NCBI GenBank assembly: GCA_963920525.1
Contig: OY986437.1
Location: forward strand, 33,929,563-33,993,562
Length of the DNA: 64,000 bases
From: Dichetophora obliterata
Lineage: Eukaryota > Arthropoda > Insecta > Diptera > Sciomyzidae
Direction of reading: 5' to 3'
The notes under the pieces are model-generated. The model saw only the letters and a list, made by a program, of their open reading frames with translations, had not been told where the DNA came from and did no database searches. Positions 1-12,769 of the stretch are shown piece after piece; positions within the stretch are counted from its first letter, which is position 1; each line of letters begins with the position of its first letter. The position numbers were made by a program, and so were the translations under genes.

Positions 1-1900
1 GAAAATGGGTCGAAGATTTCAAAAATAGCAAATTACGTATAATTCAACGCCTTTAAATACGGCTTACCTGCTATATGCCTACTTTGTTTGAAATTTTTAT
101 ATACATAGTCTATCAATATTCGAGTATACTATTTCCTTCAAAATTTTACGATTCTTTAAGTCTCTCTATGATTCTATATTCCTTTCTAAATAATTTTTCT
201 TAAAGCTCTCTAAACAGCATAACTCGTTTTCTTTACATACTTAATATCGAAGTTTTTCTTATTTCTAAAGATTACTTTGCAAGTTGGAAATAATTTCACA
301 GAATTGAAAAGAATAGTTAGAATTGTGGTGAAAAGAGAAATTGAAAAGGTGTCATAAGACACATAACAAAAAAAATAATATTCGCTTTCTAAGCGATAAA
401 AGTTTGGCTACTCAACTTCATGACAACAGCAACCAATGACTAAAACTACAAAGTTTGCTTAACTTTTATTCTATTTTTTTGTTATCATCAGCAACGATAT
501 TGAAAAATGTTTTTTTATTGAAAATATGCAAACGCAGCAATGTGTGAAATTTATGATGTGACAAAAATATGGCAACGCTAGCATGAAAAGTACTTCTGTG
601 AATAGCTGTTGCTCAACTCTTCGAAAATGAAATATTTTTGCGAAAAGTTACTGAAAATGTCCCATATTTATTGACACTAAAATGCAAATGAGAAAATAAA
701 TATAAACCTGCATCATTTTTACCCTTGAATTTGCAACAGAAAAAAAAATTCGGTTCAACTCAGGCAACACTTCAAAACAATTTAAAATGAATACTTGAAA
801 AATATTATAAATATATTCAAAATAGCAGAGGGAAAAATATGATAGGTTTGCACATTTTGAGTGTGCATTACTTGCATTTCAAGCGCACAACCTGTTGGCT
901 GCGGTGGACTACCACTGCTCTGTATCAAGTAAGGGTAGTTCGGTTGAATCCATGTATGCATGCATGTGGGTGTAATAAAGGGTCATTCAACTTAACAGTC
1001 TAATTAAAAACTTTTTTGACAGTCAGCCATTGAAAATATGGGTAAAGTTTTTGAATGCACTAATATAGCGTGTAATGCGCTTAAAATGTTTGTTGAGCAA
1101 ATTTTTTGGGGAAAAACGAATGCACTTCTTTGCATAGCGATTGTTGCTGTGTGCAACCCTGTTTTGTCTGCTCATACATTCCAATTATATTCAGCACTCT
1201 AATTGCACGCAATCAACTTTTGAACATTTTTAAGCAGGGTGCCATCCATAGTGCGCTTTTTAGAGTACAAGTGGGCTTGGCAAAAGGCATGCACAAATTT
1301 TGCAATTAGTAAGTGCCACGTTTTTGACGCCCGCCCGTTGATATCCATTGAATTGGAAATTAGAAATTTGAATTTTAAATTTAAATTATATTCTAAATAA
1401 AGGTATTATGATGGCTTTTTGTATGGCTTTTTGTATGGCATACATATAAATCCTTCATCGCGGATACCTCCGGCATTCATGCGATAACTACAATAATAAT
1501 TTTAACTATTTTTTTTTCTATTTAGTACAGTTCACACAAATTCAATTAAATGTTTATCATAATTGAAATGTTTCATATTGCCTGATGATGGAAATAATAA
1601 TTGAACGTAATTGGGTTATTTTTGGACATTTTCAAATAATAGATCAACAATTATTGTTAAATGGAGAGAGAGAGATACAAAAAAAAAAATGTGGAAAGAA
1701 ACTGCAATACTGGCCTATGTTAAGTTGGCAGTTCTTATGAATTCTTAAATATTTATATATTAACAATTAAACCTACGTATTTGTACGCAATGAACATAAG
1801 ATTAAATCTATAATCTATAATTATTTAATCTATATAAAATATAAGATTAAATAATTATCAACAAATTCTAAAATATCAGGTAGATGTAGTGAAATGGTGC
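1..1900. other. AT-rich non-coding stretch
   Basis: No convincing gene is seen. The only open frame over 60 codons (1106-1309, +) is low in information and has no splice or domain signal. There are A/T runs and a short GTATGCATGCATGTG near 954. It is probably intron or intergenic sequence upstream of the Wnt exon. Confidence 0.6.
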
Positions 1901-1914
1901 GAAAATATATATTT

Positions 1915-3590
1915 ATTCAATTCAATTTCAATTTATTTGCAAATAACGTTGGCATTTAAGACTTAAGTCTTTTACATGCCACATATTTAGAATATATAAC
2001 AACAGAGCATAACATAACTTATATAATAAACTATTTGAAATTTTAAAGCTAAGCCTATTGCAATATAACAAAAAATGTCCAACTTAAAAATGAACAATAA
2101 TGATTAAGAACACAATTCAAATATAGTATACGTATCAAAAATTTTAAAAGAGAAGTTTATATAGTAGTTAAAGATAGAATAAAAAAAGGAGTAAAAGAGT
2201 TAGGAGAAGTATTCGAAAATGTAGTTTGGAAGCGAGTTATGAAGTCTTATAGCGCTAACGAAAAACAAACGGCTTGAGTTTTGAAAGTTGTACTTCGGAA
2301 TAACAAGATTCTGCTTCTGCTTGACCCACAAAACTTTAACTTTTCAAAAAGATAACCTGGACAGCGCGAGTGGATGATCGTATGTAAGAAAATGCAATTT
2401 CTTGCTTCAAGATATCTGAGCAAGCTAAGACCTAATAACTGGTTGGTAAAAGGTGAAATGTGATCAAATCTCCGAAGACCGTAGACATAAGGAGTACAAT
2501 TATTGAAAGCCACTTGCATTTTATGTGTAGCTCTCTAGTCGAGTTTGCTGTAAACGACTTCTGCATAAAAAAATATTGGCATAAGAATTTGTAGAAAAAG
2601 CTTTTTTCTAGTTTCGACAGGTACGAACGCTGCAGTCATTCGGAGATTTCTAAGCACATAGTATATTTTACTCACGCTAGAGTTTACGTGATCTTCACAG
2701 CACAAAGATGAGTTTATTTTGAAGCCTAAATTAGTGGCCTTACTTAGAGATTTTAGAACAACGCCATTAAGGAAAATTGGGGGGACATCAAGATTTTGAT
2801 ATGGGGTTTTAGAGATCGGCAATACATATGATTTGCAACTTGAAAGCTTATTAGTTCTGGCCCAATTTGCTACTATATTTAAGTCTTCATTTACTCTTGC
2901 GCATAAGTCTTCAGAGAGACCAATGGGTCTGGACATATACAGTTGCAAGTCATCGGCATAAGCATGCATGGTAACATGATAACATTTACTAAATATGTCA
3001 TTTAAAAACATAGTAAATAGAATCGGGCCTAAAACAGAGCCTCGCGGAACTCCACTTGTTGTACGTTTATAAGATGAGAAGTTGTTTTTTATCCTTACTC
3101 TTTGAGATCTGCCATTCAGGTTGAACATAAAACGAACCGATGTATGGGAAAAACCAAAGTTAGATATGAGCTTTTTACAGAGCAGAGAGTGATCCACAGT
3201 GTCAAACGCCTTAGAGAAGTTTAACAGGCAGAGTAAGCTCAAATGGCCCATATCATACGGCACTCTAATGTCATCTAAAATTTTGACCAGAGCAGAGGAA
3301 CAGCTATGTCCATGTCGGAAACATGACTGTAGATTATGAATAAGACCGAAAGTGTTTAAGTGGTTGAAAATTTGTTCAGCCATGCGGTGCTCGCACACTT
3401 TGGATAACGATCCTAATAAGCTTATTGGCCGGAAATCGGATGGCACACAGGCATTTGACTTTTTTGCTATGGGAATGACAGTTGCCACTTTCCATATCTC
3501 AGGATAACTAGACTTTGTAAACTCATTGGCCCCATTCAGCCGAAAATTTGCTACGTAGCTACTCCACAACTTTCGAGCTGAATGGTATGT
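1915..3590 (-). mobile_element. CR1/Jockey-superfamily LINE, 5'-truncated copy 1
   Basis: This is a non-LTR retrotransposon remnant on the minus strand. It keeps the 3' half of the reverse transcriptase ORF and a 3' UTR that ends near 1915 in AATTG-rich sequence without a long poly(A). The 5' end, including any endonuclease domain, is missing upstream of about 3590, which is typical of incomplete target-primed reverse transcription. A second copy of the same family lies at 15646-16530 (+). The two share the C-terminal region, for example CEDH, YVLRNLR or YNLRNLR, FVPVETR and EVVYSKLD. Clade assignment within the CR1/L2/Jockey group is tentative. Confidence 0.85.
2247..3569 (-). pseudogene. 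reverse transcriptase (LINE copy 1), broken
   Basis: The product would copy element RNA into DNA at a nicked chromosomal target. One frame is open over 2535-3569 (344 codons, no ATG start, upstream stop near 3595). It carries RT motifs in order: DFRPISLLGSLSKV (residues 45-58), FSKAFDTVDH (118-127), GVPRGSVLGPILF (173-185) and the YADD box (204-207). The motif A aspartate, normally just before xSKAFD, reads as Asn at residue 117 (LLNFSKAFD), so the enzyme is expected to be dead even without truncation. Homology continues after the stop in another frame at 2247-2519 (FNN..YVYGLRRFDHIS, ARNCIFLH), so there is also a frameshift or stop. Endonuclease and ORF1 are absent. Confidence 0.85.
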
Positions 3591-3756
3591 ATCATAATGT
3601 GCTCAAATGCTCCCCGATCGGTCGCCATCTTAGGTATCGAAAAAATTATATGCTACTTTGGTTGTGCTGCTTATGCTCTTTTCATTTTGACAGCTAAGAA
3701 AACATGGCTGCAAATTGTTAATTGTTGCTGAAGTTGTGCTGTGAAATGAAAATAGA

Positions 3757-6030
3757 TAATTATTAATTACTAGCTGAAACCCGGTGCGTTGCTGCCACTC
3801 TCCCTTGTCAAACGCCCATAAAATGTTATCAGTTAAACAGCATGTCTAAATTGAGGTAGAATACTGAATTCCGAGACTGTGCGACCTATATCCACAAAGC
3901 TATTCGATATAACAAATTTGGGTTGTACAGAAAGTGCCACGCCCTCTTGATCACCGCTCATAGAATGAAATCAATTAAACTGCATGTGCACATGGAGGTT
4001 GAATACCGAATTCCAAAACTGTGCGGCATATAACTCCAAAACTATTCTATAGCACAAATTTGGGTTGTATGGGAGGTGCCACTGCCCTTTTTCTTACGCC
4101 CATAAAATTTTACCAATGAAACTGCATGTGTAAATTGAGGTCGAATACTGAATTCCGAGGCTGAGTAACCTATAACTCCAAAGCTATTCGATATCGCAAA
4201 TTTGGGTTAAATTGGAGGTGTCACGCCGCCCCGACAAACTCTAAAAAATTTTATCAGTAAATCTGCAAGCGTAAATTTTGGTCGAATAGTGAGTTCAGAC
4301 GCTGTGAGACCTTGAACTCCAAAGCTATTCGATATCACACATTTTCGTTGTATGGGAGGTGCCACTCCCTCATGATCAACGCTCATAATATAAAATCAAT
4401 GAAACTGAATGTGTACATTGAGGTCCAATACTGAATTCCAAAGCTGTGAGACCTATAACCCCAAAACTATTTGATATCTCTAATTTGGGTTAAATAGGAG
4501 GTTTGACTCCCCCTTGTCGTACGCCCATAAAATGTAATTAATAAAACTGCATGTATAAATTGGGGCCGAATAGTGAATTCTGACGCTGATATTCGATATC
4601 GCAAATTTACGTAAAATGGGAGGTGCCACGCCCCTCTTACCAATGAACATAAAATTGAATCAATGAAACTGCATGTGTACATTGAGGTCGAATACTGAAT
4701 TCCGGCGTTGTGCGACCTATAACTCCAAAGCTATTTGATAGCACAAAGTTGGGTTGTATGGGAAGTGCCACTCCCCTTTGCCCTACGCTCATAACATGTA
4801 GAGGAATGAAAGTGCATGCATAAATGTATGTCGAATACCGAATTCTTACGCTGTCAACCTATAACTTCAAAGCAATTCGATATCGCAAATTTGGTTTGTA
4901 AGGGAGATGTCACGCCTCCCTGTCCAACGCCCATAAAATAAAACCATTGAAACTGCATGTGTAAATTGAGGTCAAAAACTGAATTCCAAAGCTGAATTCC
5001 TATAACTTCAAAGCTATTCGATATCACAAATTTGGGTTGTATGGGAGGTGCCCCTCCCCCTTGTCCACTCGCATAAAATTTAATCACTGAAACGGTTCGT
5101 CTAAATTGTGGTCGAATACCGAATTTCTAAGCTGTGAGACCCATAACTCTAAAATTATTCGATAACAACAATTTTTTTATATATATGTGGGTGGTAAAGG
5201 GGGTGTGTCGTTTCCTCTTAAACCATCTCGTACTCAAAGCAAAGCGTACTTACAAAATTTGAGCTCAATCGGACCAATAGTTTCGAAGTATTTTGATATT
5301 TTCTTAAAAGTAAGCGTAGATGAAGTGTGACTACGCCCATTTTTATCAAAGTTAATGATAGTTATCATACGAACTTATTTACCAAATTTTAATTTAATAC
5401 GACCAAAACCGTCTTAAATACAGCATTTTTATTGATTTTTGGGCGACAAAAGAGGGTGTGGCATTATATTTTTCCTAAACCAGAAGAAGGAAGTATCCAA
5501 TTTGGTTCAGACGTTTTCAAGTTTTAAGCATCCGAACAAATCACGATTCATTTTTATGTATACAGATATTTTGAGTTGTGGGCGGTAAAAGTGGGCGTGA
5601 AAACATTTGCATAGAGTGACCGCCTCTTAGATCACCTACACAGCAAGTTTCACTGTAAAAATGTCTAAAACTCCGGAATTGCTGATTTCGAAAAAGTGGG
5701 CGTATTTATATTACGACCACGCCCATTTTTCGTACAGTTACCGACAGTAACCATCTAAACAAAATTACCAAATCTTAGTTTTTTACGATTGAAACCGTCT
5801 GATATATATCCTTTTTTTTTTGGTTTGTGATCGATAGCGTAAATTTGGCTTGTATGGGAGGTACCACTCCCCCTCGTCCAATAGTTATCAAACCTCACAG
5901 GAACACTCTCAAGATATGGCTTCAGTTTCCCTGAAAATTTTATAAAGATCGGTTCAGCGGTTTTGGAGTCTATATGTGATATAGCCACATACCCAAATAC
6001 ATAAATCCATTTTCATATATATAGATAAAC
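3757..6030. repeat. dispersed element with ~141-bp tandem core
   Basis: The left edge reads TTACTAGCTGAAACCCGGTG near 3766 and the right edge fades into TTTCATATATATAGAT near 6015. This start/end style is common in insect dispersed repeats. The core at about 3800-5170 is a tandem array. The right part (5170-6000) has looser protein-like repeats such as GACTACGCCCATTTTTAT and ACGACCACGCCCATTTTT. Small open frames inside (4467-4682, 4854-5087, 5755-5988) follow from the repeat and are not genes. Superfamily not determined. Confidence 0.65.
3800..5170. repeat. tandem array, about ten 141-bp units
   Basis: The anchor ACTGCATGTGTAAATTGAGG and variants recurs near 3839, 3980, 4122, 4264, 4405, 4547, 4669, 4812, 4953 and 5092. 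Most steps are 139-143 bp; one unit is 20 bp shorter. Each unit also contains CTATTCGATATCACAAATTT, TGGGAGGTGCCACTCCC and CGCCCATAAAATTTAAT variants. Units have diverged by substitution more than by indels. Confidence 0.85.
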
Positions 6031-8287
6031 TGTTCTGCTAATTCCACTGTGACTCTTTCATAGTCAAGAGTTTTTAAAGAATTAACTTCCGAATTAAAGA
6101 TATGAGCCTAAGCCTGGTTTCAAAAGAAGAATTTTCAAAATCAGAAGACTTAATTTTTGATATTTTTTTATATTATACAAGTCTTTCAAAATTCAAAAAA
6201 ACTTAATTTTTATATTTTTAATTGGTTACAAAATTTTTTCAGAAGTGCTTATTAATTATGAAATTAATATTTGAGCTTTAATATGTATCAGTTTTAGAAA
6301 TTCTGGCCATGAATACAAGCATTCTAAAGTTTTCCAACTATATCTTAAAAGTGAGGATCGCATTAAAAATAATGAAGTTATTTAAATGTTAGTGAAAATA
6401 AATTAAAAAGGGTACAAAAAACCGCAATATCTTTAATGCTTTTGCGCAAATTTAACATTTTTTATGCACTTTGGAAGAGCCTTTTCCGTCCTTTAATATC
6501 TGAAATTTTTTTTTAACTATTCTACCTGCCAATATATTTACTAAAAACATGATTTTTTAGAAATTTTTTTAGCTCACTGGCGGCTATCGTAACAGCCAAA
6601 GTATTTTGGGAATCGTTATAAAATGGACCAAGTTTAATTTTAAGAGGGGTAAAAATGGAACGTTTTTTCTTATGGAAGTCGAGGCACCTTAATATATTTA
6701 CTTACATATATAATATATAAAAAATTGAACTTGAAAATGAAATGAAACAAAAACTTGTATATTTTAATTTTTTAATTTTGAAAAAAAAAAAAATGTTCAT
6801 AAAAATACCTCCCCCCCATTGGTAAATCCTCACTATGGCCCTGCTGCATTACAAAAACTATCATACCGATTTACGTGTAACGGACCAAATTCATACGATT
6901 TGAAGAGTTTTTGATATCTTGTGATAAATTGAAACATTAAAAAGGCTCAGAAGCAAAAAATTATATTCGACATTGTTCGAGGTCAAAATATACATTGAAA
7001 AGTATTAAAGAAAAAATTTGGATTTGTTTTAAGTCTCACATTTTAATTATTCTAATTTGCAAAATGAACTACATATCATAAGTTGAGAAGTGAGAAAGTG
7101 TTTTTTCACTCATTACTTCAAGGTCATAGGTTGTAGAATTTTAGGTTAAAGTACTTGTATAGCCTAACATGCTTGAATGAAGCAATTTTGAAATCATTTT
7201 ATATAGTTTTATATCAAGATATATAATCAATAATTGCTTAATTCAAGAATATTTTTAATAACCAACTCTGCGTTTGCTCTTAAGTAAAGAAAATATTCTC
7301 TTGATATAACTCTTGCTCCAGATTCTAGAATCAAGAATCTTGTTCTATCATCATTTTTAGAATCATTTATTTTACTGAATTTTGTCTCGTTTCATTATAA
7401 AATTGATTTTCTTAATTTTTGTTTTTAATGCTTAATTTGAGCAAGTAGGGCTTAATTTTATTTGTTTTTAAATCAAACAAAATATTTGCTTAATATAAGA
7501 ATTTTATTTTTCTCCGTGCACAGTTAATGAACAGTTTTTAAGATATCATTTATTATGCCAAAATATTCCCTGCTTTTGTGTTTATTTTGAAATTTTTAAG
7601 ATTCAAAAGAAATCATATTCTTAATAATCCAACAGTTTCAAAGTTAACGGTTGCTTACCATCAAAATTAGTAAAAATCTAAAATATTGAATAAAAATTTT
7701 TTTTAACATTTAGTATTCAATGTTCAAATAAGAAGACTTTTTGCTAACTAATTACAAAGTTAAAAAACTAAATGGATCAATGATTAATTGTGATCTATTC
7801 TTTGAGTTATTAAATGAAATTAATTGTGAGCTTTTTAGATCAAGTAAGTTTGAAGAAAGCAACAACAACAACAACAACTCTGTAAATTGCTACATTTCCT
7901 CTTCAGTAGTCTTGAGTGATTCAGCTGTGACCAACCTTATATCCAAATAAGGTCTTGACTAAAGTCTTATATGATTTGACATCTGTTCGAACAAATTCGT
8001 TAGAACTTTAACGTTCCCATCGGCCATTTAATCATATGTCATTCTTGTTGCCTTCTTCAAACTTACTTGATCTAAAAATCTCGCAATTAAATTCATGTGT
8101 ATGTATCGAACATAATTTGAATTATGACAATAAATATGATGTTTTTCAAACAATTTAGAGTTTATCTTAAGCAATCTTCATTTTATAAGTTGTATGTTTC
8201 TCTCTATCCTATACACTTAAATCAGTTTTTTTCATTCATACTAGTATTCCAACAATTGTGATAACACCATATGTTTTCTTATTTCAG
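6031..8287. other. AT-rich intron-like sequence
   Basis: No gene, repeat array or transposon end is recognised. The frame 7741-7950 is AT-rich with an Asn run (AAC repeats at about 7860-7876) and no ATG start, and is not convincing. The stretch ends in the acceptor ATTTCAG of the Wnt exon, so its 3' part is intron. Confidence 0.6.
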
Positions 8288-8372
8288 GAATGTCAATTTC
8301 AGTTTATGTATCGTCGCTGGAACTGTAGCACAACTGAGGAGAATACCGTATTTGGACCCATGACTGGTTTAG
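8288..8372 (+). CDS. Wnt5: Wnt-family exon (Wnt5-like), internal, partial gene
   Basis: This is an internal coding exon of a secreted, lipid-modified Wnt signalling ligand. It lies between the acceptor TTATTTCAG (ends 8287) and the donor GTAAGT (starts 8373). It reads in phase 0 as ECQFQFMYRRWNCS then TTEENTVFGPMTGL, plus one base, so the donor is phase 1. The core C-Q-x-Q-F-x-x-R-R-W-N-C-S is the Wnt N-terminal signature with its two conserved cysteines. The following STT-x-x-x-TVFGPMT tail matches fly Wnt5 as I recall it, better than Wg, Wnt2 or Wnt4. The clearly Wnt flanking exons, such as the HALAAA/ACRDG region, are not found elsewhere in the window, so both adjacent introns are very long. 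Family assignment is strong; the Wnt5 orthology is inference from a short exon. Confidence 0.8.
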
Positions 8373-9290
8373 GTAAGTCGTAAAAAAATATCAATTATTA
8401 TCTGTATCGAATTATTCATCAAAGTCATTAACTAATTTACACGCAGCTCTGCAAACAATTAATAAAACTCTTATAACAATCAATTAACTCCTGATTGTAT
8501 ATTCTTTACAATACGATCTCATCCTCACACCCCCAAGCATATCCTTTAAAATGCGTCCGGTTAACTTAGCAACAATAGCACCAAGTTTTCGTTTTCTTAA
8601 TTAAATGTTGCTCGTCTCGACAAAGTTATTCAAAGTAACAAAACACTCTTTGAGTGAAATTAACTTTTTGATCCAACAGCTTATTCAATAACATCATCAA
8701 CAAAAGGTTTTTCACAGCACAGCACACAACCGCCCACCCAAACTCGATAATGGAACAGCATGTTTAGGTTTTTGGTGGTGTGGTTGAGTGCCCCCTGGCG
8801 TTTGCTTTTTAGTCAAGGTAGCTTAGTAAATAAAATTGACTTTGAATTCGATTTCTTAGATATCCACACGAGATGTCTGGCTATCAGGATATTTTGTATC
8901 TGCTGCTGCCTGTATAAATTAATTAAAAGTTTTTTCATGGCTTCCAATACTTTAATGGAAAATGGGCAGTTTTCGTTTTTAACCGAAGTCTGCACATAGC
9001 TTAAAATAAATGTTCGACAAACAAAAAAGCAAACTGTTACTGATGTTATTGACAACGAATAAATCAAAATGAGATTTTATCGGAGAAACCAAAAATTCTT
9101 GAGTTTAGTGAACTTTCTATAGAAATATTTTAGCCATATTAGAGAATTTTTTATCTCTTTAAGAATCTTTGAGAAACTTTGAGCAGCAAATATGTAAAAA
9201 GTCCTTACAATCGAAAAGTCTTAAATTAACTTTGGGAAAAATATGACCAACTTGCATAATTATCTTCGCTTATAATATCATCGATAGTAA
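8373..9290. other. intron sequence after the Wnt exon
   Basis: The stretch opens with the donor GTAAGTCG. No further exon is recognised. Two overlapping open frames on opposite strands (8760-8999 and 8813-9067) show no domain and no splice context. Confidence 0.6.
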
Positions 9291-9356
9291 TAAATCTTAT
9301 TTGCTGTTTGTTTGTTGCCAAGACCCATATCTTAAATAACCAATAAATAAGAATTG

Positions 9357-10240
9357 CCACACCCCCTATTACCGCCCACAAATTAGCAAAAACGCTATTT
9401 TTTAGTCAAATTCGGTTGTATCGGACTAAAATTTTGTAATTTAGTTTGTATGGTTACTCTCGGCAACTCAACAAAAAATGGGCATGGATGAACAATATTC
9501 AAACATGGTTGAATAACTTCGCCCACTTTTCAGAAACAATTACAATTCTGCCTCTACTACTGCCACTAAACCGATTTAGACAATAATGTTACAAAACGAT
9601 TTTTGATTTTAACTAAATCGTGCTAGGCCATGTAATATTTGCCACGCCTACTTTTCACGCCTACTTTATGCAAAAATTCTTTATTTAAGACGGTTTTTGT
9701 AGTATTAGACTAAAATGTGGTAATTAATTTTGTATAGTTACTGTTGGCAACTGTACTCAAAATAGAATTCCACGCCCCCTTTTACAGCCCACAAATGAAT
9801 GACAATGCTCTATTTCAGACAGTTTTGGTCGCATAAAGCTAAAATTTAGTAATTCAGTTCGTATGGTTACTTTCTTCAGCTGTACTAAATATAAGCGTGG
9901 CCGCACTATGTTTACGACCTTTTTTATGGGATGAGCGTGGAGTGAAGCAAAGTGCACGAGGTATAAACTTAATTAATCTGAAAATTTGGCAGTCGATTTG
10001 TTTCAAGAATGAGATGGTTTAGGTAGAAAAAATGTGCCACACCCCCTTTCACCGCCCACAAATATATCAAAATGCAGTAAAAATATTTTACAAAACATCA
10101 AAAACTCCTAAACCGCTCCTATGATTGCAACGAAAATTTTTATTTAGGGGTTTCCAGATACAATAAATCTTTAAGCTCTATCTATTTTGATCTATCCTTA
10201 ACGGCAGAAGTCACTGTAGTACAAATATAAACTTAATACA
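9357..10240. repeat. degenerate ~130-bp tandem repeats
   Basis: GCCACACCCCCTATTACCGC-like blocks recur near 9357, 9640, 9772 and 10032. Between them lie GGTTACTCTCGGCAACT-like blocks near 9453, 9737 and 9865, and AAGCTAAAATTTAGTAATT-like blocks. The wording resembles the right part of the 3.76-6.03 kb element, suggesting a related but older repeat. Confidence 0.55.
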
Positions 10241-10805
10241 AATCTAAACGGCTCGACGAATTTCCCCCAATCTTCGTACACATATTGTATGAATCATAGA
10301 TATTATTTTAACATACTTTGTTTTGACCTCGCATTTTTTTAACATACGTAAATTTAGTTATTTATATAAGTTTTACTGTAAAAAATATTGTCTAATTTAA
10401 TTTTTGAAAATTTGTATTATTTTGACACCAAAAACATTCACATATCTTGAAAATTGGAAAAATTTTTAGTACAACGACTTTTTCATAAAACATCGTTACT
10501 TAAGAATGAAAAAAAAAAAAAAACGACATGAAAATCAAAGTTCGGTCTTTCGATGCGAATATCTCCTCTGTTCATGCATATATTTCACACAAATTTTTTT
10601 TTTCAAAAACTTAATAAAAGAACTTTTCAAAAATAGTTTGGACTGTACCGTACCGTAAGGTCAGTGTATATATTTTTTATGATTGCTTCAAAAAAGGTCC
10701 AAAATACTTACTTTTTGCCGGAAAAATGACTCAAAAATTGTTTTTGTTGTAAAAATAAAATCAAGTAAAAATTGTGCATCTGACTACATTTCATATGACA
10801 TATGA

Positions 10806-11553
10806 CCCTATAGGAACAAACTAATTCGTTTTTAAAAGCAATTAATTAAAAAAACTAATTTAAACAAACTATTTTATGAACTACTTTGAATTATATTAAA
10901 GCGGCAACCACTTCAAGTTTGAATAGTTTTTATTGCATTATATATGAATTAATTGAAAAACTATTTCAAAACAAATGGTTTAAAAACTACTATGAATTAT
11001 ATTAAGGTGGCAACTACTCTGACTTTGACATGCTTTTATTGCAAATTTCTATTAGATTACAAGTTTATATATATTTAACCATGCTATTTCGTCAAATATT
11101 ATTAAATTTAGGCTTTCACTAATATGAATTTATGAATTTTTTTTTTAAACAAAAAAATAAATGATCTCTTTGATGTATAGAAATTTAAAATTTTTATGCT
11201 TTTAAATTCATCTTCAGTAAGTGAAATATGAACTTCTTTTCAATTGATTTATTTTAAAGTAATTAAAAAAATAATTTAAATTTAACTAATTTAACAAGTA
11301 TTTGAAAATATATGCGGTTTCCAGTTGGTTTATTTTAAAGTATGTAGTTAAAAAAATAATTTAAATTCAACTAATTTAACAAGTAGTTGAAAACATATGC
11401 AGACGAAAGTCAATTTAAATTTTTAGCGGACATCACCATACAAAATATGTTAGTTCGTTCTATGAAAAAAAGTCAAAATTGGAACTAGTTGTGGTTGACA
11501 AAAAACTACTTTTTCAACTACTTTTAAATTAGTTGATTTTCCTTAGTTGATTA
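10806..11553. mobile_element. MITE family M1, copy 1
   Basis: The left end CCCTATAGGAACAAACTAA matches copy 2 at 17804. The body is shared, including TTGCATTATATATGAATTAA, the GACATGCTTTTATTGCAAAT block, TGATCTCTTTGATGTATAG and GACATCACCATACAAAATAT. The right end stops at TTAGTTGATTTTCC, losing the final TACAGGGA seen in copy 2. No coding sequence is seen. Many AACTAC/AACTAG motifs occur in both orientations. Confidence 0.75.
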
Positions 11554-12453
11554 GTTGATTTACAAATCTAAACGGCTCCACGAATTTCGCTCAAACTAGA
11601 CATACATATTAAGTGTATCCTAACTTAAAATTTTACATACTTAGTTTTTGCCACGCCCCCTCCAAAATTTTTCTACTAACGGTAATTTTGTCGTTATAAT
11701 ACTTTTTAGTATAGGAGTTTTTTGTGTATTTATTTTTAAAAAATTAATATTATTTTGACATCGAAAACACTCACATTTATTCAAAATTGTAGAAATTTTC
11801 AGTACAGCGACTTTTTCATAAAACATTGTTACCTAAGAATGAGAAAAAAACGACATGAAAATCAAAGTTTGGTCTTTCGATGCAAATATCTCCGCTGTCC
11901 ATTAATAGATTTCATTCTAATTTCTTTTGTTCCAAAGTTCAATAAAATCACTTCACAAAAATAGGTTGAACTGTACCGTTAAATCAGTGTATATATGTTT
12001 TATGATTATGTCAAAAAATGTCCAAAAAATTTACATTTTACTCAAAAAATGACTTAAAAGTCATCACATCTGGCTACCTTTCATATGATATAGCATTTAT
12101 TTGCAAAAATTCTTCCAGCTAAGTAAAAAAATTCTTTTGTAAATTTATTTTTTCCAAAATGTCTTTATATTTTTTACAAAAAAGTGAAGTCTCAAAAAAA
12201 ATGTATGTGAAAAAAGTACCCTAATATCTCTTTCCAATCAAAATTTATGGCTTAAAATCTATTTTTTTTTCATACAATTGACTATCTATAGTAAAAAAAC
12301 TAATTTTTTTTGTTTGTTCGTTTGTTTGGCCTTTATAAAAATCTCAACGGATTTCGCTCAAACTAAATACACATAATAAATGTATCCTAGATGAAATTGT
12401 AACACACCTATTTTTTGCCACGCCCCTTAGGAATTTTTCAACTAACGGTAATT

Positions 12454-12769
12454 TTCTTGTTCTTCTTAAAAAATGCTAAACGACAGAATAGCATTCGCAG
12501 CGATAAAAAGCTACCGTGAACACGAAGTTCTTATTGTAGCTTTTGATCACAAATTTATGATTATATTATTTAATACACATTTTTGTGTATTAATTTTTTG
12601 AGTTATATTTTAATTTTTGTTGTTAAAACGGTAGGTATTAGGTTTTTCCAATATTGTTGTTATAACTTTATAATTAACAGTAAAAGGCGCATCATTTAAG
12701 ATGGACGATTATAGTTGTTATTAACTGGCCGCACTTCACGACCTCTTGTTGAAACGACGCGAGTCGAAT
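12454..12769. mobile_element. 316-bp insertion with 12-bp target duplication
   Basis: The segment splits tandem unit 3 and is flanked by CTAACGGTAATT at 12442-12453 and 12770-12781. Unit 2 has the uninterrupted site (ACTAACGGTAATTTTGTCG near 11678). There are no clear terminal inverted repeats and no ORF. A TSD this long suits a SINE or other target-primed element, or a Mutator-like MITE. Confidence 0.7.

Noticed and set aside
1106..1309. small Cys-rich ORF upstream of the Wnt exon
   Set aside because: No ATG at the frame start, no conserved domain and no link to the exon; composition is that of chance frames.
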